DNA of 64,000 bases from NCBI RefSeq assembly GCF_037975245.1, contig NC_092576.1, positions 11,702,111-11,766,110 of the forward strand, written 5' to 3'. Below the pieces are notes generated by a model that had not been told where the DNA came from, did not search any database, and saw nothing but the letters and a program-made list of their open reading frames with translations. The translations under genes and the position numbers were made by a program. Every line of letters begins with the position of its first letter. Within the stretch, counting starts at the first letter, position 1. Of this stretch, positions 37,401 to 47,505 are shown in pieces. This DNA comes from Apostichopus japonicus. Its lineage: Eukaryota; Echinodermata; Holothuroidea; Aspidochirotida; Stichopodidae.

Positions 37401-40400
37401 GGGGGGATCTATGTAACTCACCCAGCAGGATCCACAAGAACCCTGATCTCTGATTTCCTTGATCGTTGGACAATCTGGCCATTGTGTACGAGCATCAAAG
37501 TTCTCAGGCAGGTCCTTTTTCACTGTGTGGTACAATTTCTCCAGTTTACCTTTGGAATCCAACCAGGTCCCCATCAATTTCTTCACCTGGTCCAGCGTGC
37601 GGCCCTTAAAATTTTGTCCTGCCTGTTAAACAGTCAATGAAAAAGATGGGTAAGGATATGTGTAGGTGATGTGAGGGGAGTATTGGGGTAGAGGGGAGGT
37701 TTGATGCATGAGTGGGAATCCAATAAAAACAATTATTTCTGTACAAGTTTGTTAGGTAAGGTCACATAGTGATCTTGTCTCTAACATGTAATTTACATTA
37801 TAATGCAGTGCTGTAATGAACGTACTGTACACAGTGTTTAGAAAGATGTCACAACGTCGCGTCAATTTCCAGTTTTATCAACTTTGTGTATTGCGATAGT
37901 AAATGGAGGAATAGCAAGGCCAACCTGCGTTTTGGGTGGCGCTGGTTTACTTCTGATCTGAAAAGCATTTTAAAGTGAACATAATAGTGTAAATTTCTGT
38001 AAGTAACAACACAAAGTACCAACTATTTTTTTGCCTCAATCCAAATTCACCCTTTTTTTCTTAACACAAGGTCACTCCCACCAGTCCTTTACACATGTAA
38101 ATTAGCCACTAAGGATCCAGAAAGTTTGAACAACATTGTAAGGAATAGTTTGCACAATTAAAAAAAATGGTTTATAAAGGCCTTGTAAAGCCTGTTCACT
38201 TGACTTCTAACCCTTAAGTTCTTAAGTACAGTTTATTTCTACTGTATGTAGTGTTAAACACCGAATGCCAATGGCGACGACGATATTACAGTCATTTACA
38301 TGTGTCCTTGAACCTGCACACTTTTATACAGTACAGTAGTACAATACAGACTGATATGGCCTCAGCTCCGCCTCGCCGAAACAGAAAGCATAGCCGTTTT
38401 ATTATGGACAGGTCGGTTTATACCTGTACCAAAGTTTTTATTCATTGGAGTATGATGTGTTTTCAAAGTCAAAAGGCAGTTGGTAACAATGGCTGAGTCT
38501 AAATATATTGTTACTCACAAGTTTACAAGTATATACAACTCCAATGAACTGTTGGAGTTAACAGTTAAATGTACATATCTGTACAATGTAAATCTTCTCC
38601 TAAGTCGTTATGTTGTGTTCACTTCCTCAATAAAAATATGAGCTACTGAATCATGGTTTTTTAATTTCCTTTATTTCGTCTATACATAAGAACAATTTAG
38701 AACAAAGTGGTATAGTATAAACAGGACACTAGAAAAACAAAAGTAGTTTATCAAGCTAGCGACCAAAAAATAACAAATAACAATGAAAGAAGGTAACAAT
38801 TAAGAGTAGAGAAAAATAAACATGAGATAATCAATACTCAGTCAGCGTAGTTTTCAATTAGGTGGGCTTTTAGTTTGCACTTAAACGTAACATAAGATTT
38901 AACAGTTTTTATATCATTCTGAAGCACTTTCCAGGTTTCATAGCAGTAGTTATTCAAGAGTAATTTACCGTGTGTCAAGGGATGTCTGCTAACTGAAAAA
39001 TGGGTATTATTCCTCGTACTTTTACAAATATTAGCGGGATTACTGGGATTAACAATATCACTAAAGACACGGGGGAGAATATTGACTTCAAATAGTGACT
39101 TCAAAATCTGATAACTTTTTCCTATCATTTCTCACACTTTTGATTAAAGCGCTTTCCATGTCTATTACCTTGGGCGTTGGTTTCATATCGCAGATATACC
39201 CAGGCGGGTAGCCAAGGGGGGGGGGGGGCGGGGGGAGGCGAAGGGGGCAACCACCCCCCCTTACAAGTACGATTTTATGATATCGCTAGTAATTTCAAAT
39301 AGAAAATGCTTATATGCAACTTGCAAGGCCCGGGAAGTGCCATTTCCAGCGATCTGGTAAGCATTTTCGGCCAAAATTTTCCCCCCAACTCATGGTGGCG
39401 CTACGCTTAGATAGTTTCCAGTGCCGAATCTATGGCTCTGATAATTTGCATACAGGTTCGCCCCTCCCTTGGCAAATTCCTTGCTACGCGCCTGGTTGTA
39501 CCACTGGGTTTCCCCTGGGATTTCTCGTTTGAGAGGGCGGTAATTGGTTTGTGACAATGGAGGGCATGAGTATATACTGTACCTGGGAGGGGGGGGGGTG
39601 GAGAGGGGGACTGGGGGACTCGTCTCCCAGAAAATGTTGTTAAGCAGACTAATGTGAATAATTCTTACAATAAATGTCAAGATAAAAAATGCTATGTTAA
39701 ATAGCCAGAAGGACTTTTATTTGTTGCTTTAATTTAGTATGTACAGCCAGTTTTAAAAGTTGGATTGCAATCATTGCATTTTTTACTTCCTCCTCTGATA
39801 CAGTTAGGCCGGCGATGTTAGTAACAATTTTGCAAGGCTGTCACAATAAACAGAGAGGTGGCCACCTCACCAAATGAATACCAGGGAAAATACTGTGCTA
39901 CACAGTCTATAGCTACTGTAACAATGAATCTGTCCTTCTAAGTACTGTCTACGGGGAAGTTAACTTATTGTTTGTAACTCTGTGTACAAGGTTCAGAGCA
40001 TCTGAACTTTGCCTAGCTATAAAATAATACATGGTTCCTGAGTTTTACCAAAAAATGATATAATTGTTCTATATAAATATCCTTGCACTTGCAAAGCAAT
40101 TGCCCATTTTGCATAGCATTTTGCAAATGCAATACAATATGAATTAAAATTCCCACTCATGTTGCGTTCATAATGTTTGACGACTCGCCCCAAACACTAT
40201 CGTGCCGCGCTCTGAGAAAGTTAACTTTCCATTGCTTGCAAGTGAAGTTTTTTTCCTTGTCGCTACCAAATGCAGACAGTAATGAAATGTTATACCTTGT
40301 TATCTTTAGTTGGACCTGAGATGTCCATCGCTGCTATGCACAGTGTGTTGTGGGTATTGACCATAGCTGTATGAATTGACTGTGCACTAGTGCCTTGTGT

Positions 40401-40666
40401 ATTTTCTGGGATCGATGGTGGTGTCTAACACTTCTGTTACACCTCATTCGAAGCTAGGTCAGAATACCGGCATGAGACGTTTCTTTGTGCGCACGTCTTC
40501 ACACCCTTTAATGTTAAGCTACCATGAATCTTACCTTCCATGTTGAATTCAGGCTGTTGATGTAATCTACCATCTTCTGAGGTGTGGCTGACATGTCCTT
40601 CAGGTTAGGTGGGCTGGCCAATCCAATCCCCACCAAAGCAGTAAGTACAATGAAAAATCGCATCAT
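31372..40666 (-). CDS. CTSB: Cathepsin B, seven coding exons, 333 aa, intact
   Basis: Lysosomal papain-family (C1A) cysteine protease. Exons: 40535-40666, 37422-37622, 36266-36381, 34535-34764, 33762-33878, 32632-32760, 31372-31448. All splice sites are GT-AG, phases agree and the joined length is 1002 nt. Residues 1-17 form a signal peptide, 18-81 the propeptide; the mature enzyme starts near [11 protein letters not shown] (82). The catalytic triad is Cys110 (QGSCGSCW, oxyanion Gln104), His279 ([11 protein letters not shown]) and Asn299 ([10 protein letters not shown]). The occluding-loop pair His-His in SCDHHVPG, which gives cathepsin B its dipeptidyl-carboxypeptidase activity, is present. 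Length matches the usual ~335-340 aa. Introns 1 and 4 hold transposons. It is the only intact multi-exon gene in the window. Confidence 0.95.
32035..32510. repeat. Diverged minisatellite in CTSB intron 6 flank and 3' side
   Basis: Four spaced copies of GAAGTTCATC(A/C)AAGCTTT-like sequence at about 32040, 32255, 32332 and 32490, each followed by a TGACCT-rich stretch. It lies in the intron between exons 6 and 7. Confidence 0.5.
32632..32760 (-). CDS. CTSB: CTSB exon 6: catalytic His and Asn
   Basis: Reads [19 protein letters not shown] and [12 protein letters not shown]; holds the catalytic His and Asn. Acceptor CATAG, donor GTGAGT. Confidence 0.94.
33762..33878 (-). CDS. CTSB: CTSB exon 5
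   Basis: Reads [21 protein letters not shown], where family members have EI..NGPVE.aF.Vy.DF. Acceptor TTCAG, donor GTAGAC. Confidence 0.92.
34328..34373 (-). other. tRNA-like 5' half (SINE or tRNA relic)
   Basis: Minus strand GGCTGGATAGCGCAGTCGG and TAGGGC look like a tRNA acceptor and A box, but no B box follows. It is probably the truncated head of a tRNA SINE inside a CTSB intron. Confidence 0.4.
34535..34764 (-). CDS. CTSB: CTSB exon 4: occluding loop
   Basis: Reads [19 protein letters not shown], then [14 protein letters not shown] with the two loop histidines, and [15 protein letters not shown]. Donor GTGAGT. Confidence 0.93.
35520..35842. mobile_element. Short TIR transposon in CTSB intron 3, TSD GGTTCTAC
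   Basis: Ends CAGCGGCGTAGGAA and, inverted, CAAGGGCGTAGGAA, flanked by GGTTCTAC on both sides (35512-35519, 35843-35850). 323 bp, no ORF. It shares AGATGCAATTTGGTGC with the repeated interior of the 20015 element, tying the families together. Confidence 0.9.
36266..36381 (-). CDS. CTSB: CTSB exon 3
   Basis: Reads [18 protein letters not shown] and [16 protein letters not shown], the family segment after the active-site helix. Acceptor CCCAG, donor GTAAGT. Confidence 0.93.
37422..37622 (-). CDS. CTSB: CTSB exon 2: propeptide and active-site cysteine
   Basis: 67 codons, phase 0 at both ends, ending in [15 protein letters not shown] donor and AACAG acceptor. Confidence 0.95.
38640..39130 (-). 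mobile_element. 3' fragment of a LINE in CTSB intron 1
   Basis: The minus-strand frame at 38838-39128 ends in a non-LTR-retrotransposon-like C-terminus ([24 protein letters not shown]; compare lWN.lP..ik.. .FK..Lk.hLl). No reverse transcriptase core remains. It is 5'-truncated, with AT-rich sequence on its 3' side. Confidence 0.5.
39201..39494. mobile_element. Short TIR transposon in CTSB intron 1, imperfect TSD
   Basis: Ends CAGGCGGGTAGCC and CTACGCGCCTG. Flanks GATATACC and GTTGTACC agree at 6 of 8 positions. The interior AAGGCCCGGGAAGTGCCATT and GTGGCGCTACGCTTAGATAG also occurs in the element ending at 43398. Confidence 0.7.
40163..40506 (-). repeat. Dispersed ~350-bp block, copy 2
   Basis: Reverse complement of 8835-9195 (see there). 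It starts about 30 bp inside CTSB intron 1. The shared ATG followed by ATCTCAGGTCC is kept on the minus strand. Confidence 0.6.
40535..40666 (-). CDS. CTSB: CTSB exon 1: signal peptide and start of propeptide
   Basis: 44 codons, [18 protein letters not shown] then the propeptide start; GTAAGA donor. Two adjacent ATGs; the upstream one is taken, and starting at the second would cost one residue. Confidence 0.93.
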
Positions 40667-40974
40667 GATGACGTCTGCGTAGCTCCACTGAGGCCTAGGC
40701 TTGGCCTGTCAAATGACTTCCCCAACTGTGACTCCGACTCCAGCCAAAAAAGTATCCAGTTAGGAAGATGTTTCGTTCTTAAAGAGCAAATACATGAATA
40801 TCTAATAAATAATTATTTCCCCTCCCGCGACTCCGAAGGGTAAGTATTAACCTTTTGTTACAAAATAAGTTGAATTTGGAGACTAAGCCCGTTACCGCTG
40901 TACTACTACTACTAGCTTATCACAAGTAACCGGCGTATACCGAAAAGTTTACACAACCGCCACTGTTATATTTC

Positions 40975-41048
40975 CTGCCCGCAATTTTTCCCAGCACGGT
41001 AAAGGCCATCATTTGCATACCTCGCTTCTCATTGGCTGGGTCTTGCAC
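40975..41048 (-). promoter_or_regulatory. CTSB upstream block with CCAAT box and octamer
   Basis: About 310-380 bp upstream of the CTSB start codon, the minus strand reads CCAGCCAATGAGAAGCG and then GGTATGCAAATGATGG: an AGCCAATGAG CCAAT box and a perfect ATGCAAAT octamer. The block is duplicated almost exactly at 50743-50820. Promoter function is inferred from position and motifs only. Confidence 0.5.
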
Positions 41049-41324
41049 TTTTGATGCTGAATTGGGAAGTTCTTGCTTACGCTATGCGTGTGTGTATGTA
41101 CATGAACATACACGTGAACGCAGTGGATCGTTATTCGCATACACGTACTGTATGAACTGGCGACTGTCTTGAGATAAAAAAAAGTGTGAAAATGTTTTTT
41201 CTTTGCTTTTGCGTGGACTTGTTTATGTACATTTACATCCATAAGTTCGTTAAACAATACTGCGACCATGGACTGTGAGTGTAAACGTCTCATTGTAGAT
41301 GACTGTCCTTAGTACGCAGATAAG

Positions 41325-41400
41325 CAGTGGCGTAGCTACGGGGGGGGGGGGGGGCATGAAAGCTTGTCGCCCCCTCCAGTCGCCCCCCCCCCCACTGGGA
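41325..41400 (+). mobile_element. Single left end of a GGCGTAG-family element
   Basis: CAGTGGCGTAGCTACGGGG and a G-run match the left ends of the elements at 25699 and 20015. A matching right end with target duplication was not found; a weak candidate is near 43409, where flanks agree at only 5 of 8 positions. Confidence 0.5.
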
Positions 41401-41830
41401 TCTCCATGATGACCACTCATGAACGACCCTTCGACCGCTGACCGGCAGTAGGCTATAGTTGCTGAAAAACCTGACGTGACATAGCGCATAGTCTACATTA
41501 GTCGCACTGTACTGAAAACGCATGTTAACGACCGTCGAATAATATAATTCCTGCTCTACAAGACTACAACACACATAATGTTTACTACTGAATCTGTGTG
41601 TTCGACTGTTAAGGCAAACTTTGCCTTTGTCACTCTTTTTTAAAATATCCATAATCCCTAACATACAAATAAATACTAATACAAACAGCCAATCAGTATC
41701 TTGTAACCAGTGTGCATAAACTGATCAAAGAAGCTAGTGAGCAATACTATACCCTTATAGAAAGGTGGTTTCCAGGTACTTGAATGCCAAAGAAGATGTT
41801 AAAAGGTAAAAAAATGCTGACATCATACAC

Positions 41831-41985
41831 ATGTTTCTCACATCATTGCTCGCGTCATTGCCTCGATACCCTGTTACATTTTCAATCGGGTTTTCACTTC
41901 TGGGACGTACCCTGATGCTCTTAAAACCGCTAAAAAACAAATTTTCAAGAAAGGAGACACCACTATCGCTGAGAACTGCCGGCCA
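41831..41985 (+). pseudogene. LINE reverse-transcriptase fragment, cut by a transposon
   Basis: A plus-strand frame reads SGTYPDALKTAKKQIFKKGD and AENCRP, matching the conserved non-LTR RT block fPd.lK.A.v.PifKKGd...NyRP. It stops where the element at 41987 begins. Confidence 0.6.
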
Positions 41986-41986
41986 A

Positions 41987-43398
41987 CAGTGGCGGAGCGT
42001 CCATCCAGTCAGGGGAGCGGATGCCCCCCCCCCCCCCTGACGGACTCAAATGGACTGCTGGCGCCCTTTTCAGCTTTTTAGCACTTTTTACTTATTCGCG
42101 ATTATTGACTTTTTATTGCACTCTCATCTACCTATCGACATTTGTCACATTTTGTTGGTGTAATTTCCTGACAAAATGCTCAAACGGCTATTTATTCTTC
42201 GTTTATCTGCAAATTAGCAAGGCCCGGCAGCGAATATATTTTTCCCAAACTGAACTGACACTGAAATTATTTCCTCGATTCTGATTGGTTATCAGCGAGC
42301 ACGTGATATACTTTAGTTTTCAACATGGATCCTCCATAATCTGTCGATATCAGTATGATCAACACAATCAAATTCAAGATATTAACATTAGCAACTTTCC
42401 AGAACTTTTAGTAGGTATATTTGAACGAAAGTATAGAGTGAAGCAACTATTCCCAACTACTGCGCCCATTATAGGCAGTCCTCGTTCGTTTGTTTACTCG
42501 CTTGACTCCGCTCTACACAACACATACATGTAATGTAGCCTATTGTACTGTGTATAGTATACAACACAATAACACACAGTGCATTTGTAATTGTATACAT
42601 GTAGCCGATGTACATATGTACCGTGGTGTTTGGTTGCGATACTTTTAGTTTTATAATCATAAATTCAAAATGTATTCAGTCAATGAATCATGATAGGCCT
42701 AGTCGAATATGTAGTGGCCATGAAGACGCGCGAGCGAGTGTGTGTCAGCCAGTGAGTGTACACAAACATGGCATTTGACGATATGTCTGTGTCTTTTGAC
42801 TTGTTAACTAGTTGTATATAGCATTATAACCTATACGTATACGTAACCACATATGTTTACCTGCACAATTAGAAGTTCTTATACATGGTGACATAGTAGG
42901 CCTGCATAAACCGTATATACGTATTCGTACTAGTTCGAGATCTCAAATTCACTAATATAGGCCCTACCGCCCTTGCAGTAGCTCTTGATAACTGGAAGCC
43001 TCACATTGTATCTACATGTAGGCACACTTAGGCCTACATACTTTAACTTAGCCTGTATATGGCGTACACACGTAATTTTGACATGATGCGGCCCATGAGG
43101 ATTGGTATGATCAACACTAACAGTGTCACATACATTCATTCATAAACGCCGACTACCATTCCGGTTTTGATCAGCCAATCAGAATCGAGGAAATAATTTC
43201 AGTGTCAGTTCAGTTTGGGAAAAAAATATTCGCGGCCCGGCAAGGGTCATTTCCGGTGATCTAGGGAGTATCTATACTAAAAAAAAAAATCTGTACGCTC
43301 CGCGCCAACCTGTGGTGGCGCTCCGCTTAGATAGTGTCCAAAGCGCCCCTACAGACCATTCTCGCCCCCTCTGACCAATACCCCTAGCTCCGCCACTG
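41987..43398. mobile_element. TIR element with long subterminal inverted repeats
   Basis: Ends CAGTGGCGGAGC and GCTCCGCCACTG. Further in, 42211-42300 and 43165-43245 are inverted copies (AAGGCCCGGCA, CCCAAACTGAACTGACACTG, AATTATTTCCTCGATTCTG). Flanking 8-mers do not match, so boundaries or insertion history are unclear. No transposase ORF. Confidence 0.65.
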
Positions 43399-43953
43399 CA
43401 CTGCCACTGTAGATTATAGTTATTGAACACAGAAATTGTCTTACGTTTATATTATATGGAGACTTTTTTGTATCATCTTCAAACTGTCTCGGTTTGATTT
43501 AACTTCTTTCAATTTACAGCAACAGAGTTGTGCGATACATTGTAGTGACTATGATATTTATCCCTTATGGCCTTCCATGCAAACTTTGTTCTATTTTTAA
43601 CGTGACGGGTTTCCCAGTCAGGCAGGGACAAGTTATGCACAGGGGAGCGAAAGCTGTATGGAACGCGAATAGGGCAAACTTATTTCGTTGCTAAGTTTAA
43701 CGGAATTTTAGACATCAACGTGAGTTTGAGCAACAGCATGGTAAAACAGCAGCAACAACTTTAGTTTAGGCAACAACAAACTAAGATTGGACAACGAAAT
43801 CAGTTGATCAAACTGATTTCGTTGTCTAAACTTACGTTGTTGCCATCGGCGCTGTTCAACAATTGCTTTACCACGTGGGCTTCATATGATTACTATATGC
43901 AGGGGGTTGGTTCTTACGAAGATCTAGAGAGGACATGGTATAAAAAAATTATT

Positions 43954-44052
43954 ACGTACGTACGTAATATTTATTACGTACGTACGTAATATTTATAACG
44001 TACGTACGTAATAAATATTACGTACGTACGTAATATTTATCACGTACGTACG
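43954..44052. repeat. Phased palindrome array, left
   Basis: 12-bp palindromes ACGTACGTACGT start at 43954, 43976, 43998, 44020 and 44042, an exact 22-bp period. The 10-bp spacers are AATATTTATT-like. The last unit is one base short. Confidence 0.95.
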
Positions 44053-44481
44053 GACCGTGATAATTTTACGTTCTATACTGAAGATAGTAAGAAGTGGCGG
44101 TTCGCGGTACGTACATACTGTAACATATTTGTCAACATGCAAGATACGTATACCACAGAAGTCAAGCTTATACTTATAGTTAACTAAAAATGCAGGAGAC
44201 AGACAATTGGTACGTTCGTTCGACTAACACCACAGGAATGTACGTGCTTAGGCTTGCCACAATATAAAAATCTCCACATCCACAATGTCTGAATGTTTCA
44301 TGCGATACAAGGAAAGGCTCCTCAGAATGCGCCTGAGATGTCTTTCGCCTAACTATTATCCGATGCTTTGCTGTCAAAGTAATAAAGGATTTCCTTCTGG
44401 CTAAACCCTAAAGTGTTAACATAGGCTATATCACTAAACACGTACGTATACGTAGGCCTACATTCGTTATAATTATTAAAT

Positions 44482-44683
44482 ACGTACGTGATAATCCCTA
44501 CATAAGAACGTAGTAATTATTATGTACGTACGTACGTAGTAATTATCACGTACGTACGTAGTAATTATGACGTACGTACGTATTAATATGACGTACGTAC
44601 GTGATATTATTACGTACGTAGTATTATCACGTTCGTACGTGATAATTATTACGTACGTACGTAGTATTATAACGTACGTACGT
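44482..44683. repeat. Phased palindrome array, right
   Basis: ACGTACGTACGT or close variants start at 44526, 44548, 44570, 44591, 44612 (8 bp), 44629, 44651 and 44672, spaced 17-22 bp, with an ACGTACGT at 44482. Spacers are AGTAATTAT-like. It is broadly an inverted counterpart of the left array. Confidence 0.95.
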
Positions 44684-45554
44684 AATAATTTGTTTTTAAC
44701 CATGTCCTCTCTAGATCATCGTACGTTCTTGCTGTCTGGGTTTAGGAAAACAGTCCTGTGGACAAGGCCGCCTTTGTTCTTCGCATATACGGGAAGTTAC
44801 TAGAGGAGCAAATGGGCGGGGTCAGCTCATGTATGTAGCATGGTGGAGAGCGTTGACCGGCTTGTAATTGGGTCGGGATATGTGTCAATCTTACTGACTA
44901 TTTCGTAATTGGTCAGTAAATTAAAGACGCGTATGTATATACAGCGCAAGTCGAATTTCGGGCGAAATGCCCATATTTTTTATATTACGTGATTGGGCAA
45001 TAACGTTAGTTTAGACAAGCTTAGACAACAACGTAAGTTTAGACAACAACGTAAGCTTAGACAACAATGTAAGTTTGAGCAACAACATGATAAAACAGCA
45101 GCAACAACTTTAGTTTAGACAGCGAAATATGGTTGCCCTTTTCACGTTCCATATTCGCGTTCCATAGACTAGTGGGAGCTATCGCTCCGCTGTGCAAAAA
45201 TCGTCAGGGACCCATATAAAAGGAAAAAGGCCATGTGTTTTCTGAACTCACTTTTGGAACCGCGAGTCCATATACAAGTATAACATTTACAGCAACTCGC
45301 GTTTACCTCCAATCCAGCCAAATTTAGTCTCCTTCCGCGAGCAATCATTTTCATATACCTATATAAGCAACTTATTTTATAAGTGACATCAGCATACAGT
45401 CACTCGGAAGTTAAGTCTCCAACGCGCCCTAGGCCGTTCAAGTATTTATATTGTTGAAGTTTAGTTCCGCCATCTTAATTAGCTAGCCATTCGCGTACGT
45501 AGCCTACCGGTATACCGACTCAACGGTTGGCGCTAAGACTAGCGCTACCGACCG

Positions 45555-45737
45555 GTCGAGTATAGCCTAACGCGCTATTAAATCACCATAGCTGGATATT
45601 TATCTTCGCGGGATATTACTTTCCAAGGATTTACGTGAGTGCAATTACCACTACGAGATAGTTCACCAGAAGCCACAAAGAACACATTTTTAGGGGTAAG
45701 TCATAACCTCTGCCCTCAATTATTATAATCATTATAA
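45555..45737 (+). repeat. 5' LTR
   Basis: Begins GTCGAGTATAGCC and ends ATAATCATTATAA, repeated at 50369. Direct copy of the 3' LTR. Confidence 0.9.
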
Positions 45738-45739
45738 AT

Positions 45740-45757
45740 TGGTGACCCCGACGTGAT
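45740..45757 (+). other. Primer-binding site
   Basis: TGGTGACCCCGACGTGAT directly after the 5' LTR. It starts with TGG, as sites complementary to a tRNA 3' CCA do. The tRNA species is not assigned. Confidence 0.65.
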
Positions 45758-46310
45758 TTTTAGCTTCTGTATTTAGCCACTGAACTTTGTAGCGTATCGC
45801 GTATTTATCTCACAGTTTTCATTCATAGCCTAGCCTTATCCTTTGTATTGGACTGTTTCCATTGCGTTTTACTGTTAGCCTACCACAACGTCGTCTCCTG
45901 TACATTACTTAGCGACATAGCGTTATACTACTACTGTTACCTATAGTTTTACGGTAGGGGCATTTATAGTTGTACTGGCCACATCAGACTGTGCTTATAT
46001 CATTATTGGCCTGTACCATCTGACAGTTGTGTTTTAGTAGCCACATTTTCTGTGCTGTTCAGCTGTTTACGTTTCTCAATGACTCATCCGCATACTAGTA
46101 CTAGGCCTTCGAACATTCGTTTGCTGTTTGTTGCTGACTCTCGGACTCACTCCTTTGAATATTACAAACAACCCGACGGTTACAACCTTGACATCGACTT
46201 TGTTATAAGAAGAGGTGCCAAAATCGCGGATTTGCTAACACCAACATTAGCAAGACTTCGTCATTATCCGGCAGAGGTGATTGGGTCATCCTCCGATCTC
46301 TCGTTCCATC

Positions 46311-47140
46311 ATGTCGAACAATGAGGAGTTAGCGCTTCCGGGAGCTACTGCAGGTCCTGCTCCAGAACCCGACGTATCGCATGTTAATTTGCGGCTACCA
46401 CCATTCTACCCAAACGATCCTGCCATGTGGTTTGGTCAGGTGGAGAATTTATTCCTGACCCGGCGTATTACCAGTCAGAAGACCAAATTTTCTTATATTG
46501 TCTCATCTTTAAGCCCCGATGTTGCACAAGAAGTGAGGGACATTTTACTCAACCCTCCAGCTGAGGATCCATACAAAGTCGTCAAGGCAGAACTGATTCG
46601 CAGTACATCTGAATCCGAGCAAAAGCGTCTCCTCCAGCTCCTCATCTCTGAGGAACTGGGGGACCGTAAACCAACACAACTTCTGAGACGAATGCAACAG
46701 CTTCTGGGAGATCGACAGTTGGAGCCGAGTATCTTAAAGCAGCTCTTCTTGCAAAGGCTGCCAACCAACGTACAACTCATCTTGGCATCTTCTAGCGACT
46801 CAATAAACATCGACGGCCTTGCAGCCATTGCCGATAAAATCGTCGAAGTCACTCCTGCTCAACCGTCCATCTCTGCAGTCCATCCACCTGTTCTTCTAGT
46901 TGCCAGTGCCGTAGCCCCTGACACCACACCACTGCATAACCTTGTAGCCAAACTATCACTCCAAGTCCAGGAACTATCTGCCACGGTTTCTGCTCTGACC
47001 AACCAGCGATCACGGGATCGATCCAGGAACACGTCTCAGCGTCCTCGCTCTTCTTCTCGCCGATGCCAAGTAATCTACTGGTACCACGCCACCCACGGTG
47101 ACATGGCATTGAAGTGCACCCCACCATGCACCTTCACTAC
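46311..47140 (+). CDS. Gag of the gypsy element
   Basis: Open frame with a capsid-like region (LRLPPFYPNDPAMWFGQVE, FSYIVSSLSPDVAQEVRD) and a degenerate zinc-knuckle-like CQVIYWYHATHGDM...KC. The start is taken at the MSNNEE methionine; an upstream in-frame methionine at 46281 also exists. The frame continues to 47369 beyond recognisable Gag, but the protease lies in another frame. Confidence 0.75.
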
Positions 47141-47204
47141 CCTCGCGGAGAAGTTAAACGACTCGGCCAGCAACAAGGGACGACGAGTTTGCCTGGCCCT
47201 TCCT

Positions 47205-47505
47205 GTAGCAGTCGTCTTTATTATGTTACCGACAAGAAATCAGGTACACGTTTCCTGGTTGACACTGGTGCTGAGGTCAGCGTTTTTCCGGCATCTTCTA
47301 AAGACAGGGCCAATCAGTTTTATTCCTGTTGAGGGCTGCGAATACAACAGACATCCGTACGTATGGTAATTTGTCGCTGACTCTTGATATTGGCTTGCGT
47401 CGTGTTTTTCGGTGGATTTTTATCAAGGCTGATGTTGCAACTCCACTTCTTGGTGCTGATTTCCTTAGGTAATTTTCGCTCCTGGTTGATGTTAAGAACC
47501 GTCGT
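47205..47505 (+). pseudogene. Gypsy protease, frame broken
   Basis: LVDTGAEVSVFPAS carries the aspartic-protease DTGA motif. A frameshift follows, then DVATPLLGADFL and an in-frame stop before the RT frame opens. Confidence 0.75.

Larger units (their letters stand above)
43919..44725. mobile_element. Nested element carrying phased ACGT palindromes
   Basis: The ends are inverted: ACGAAGATCTAGAGAGGACA at left and, read inverted, ACGATGATCTAGAGAGGACA at right. GTTCTT occurs outside both ends, a possible 6-bp target duplication. The internal 440 bp is ordinary sequence without a gene. Palindrome arrays line both inner flanks (see the two array entries). Confidence 0.7.
43615..45210. mobile_element. 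Inverted-repeat element with TTGTCTAAACTTACG subterminal repeats
   Basis: The left part (TGCACAGGGGAGCGAAAGCT, TGGAACGCGAATAGGGCAA) is inverted at the right (AGCTATCGCTCCGCTGTGCA, TTCGCGTTCCATAG). Inside both ends are short tandem units of TTTAGACAACAACGTAAG, three or four on the right. A perfect hairpin ACAACGAAATCAGTT/AACTGATTTCGTTGT lies at about 43792-43827. A second element (43919-44725) is nested within. No ORF. Confidence 0.65.

Noticed and set aside
44476-44803. Open frames reading RTYVI/TYVR repeats
   Set aside because: By-products of the phased ACGT palindrome array.
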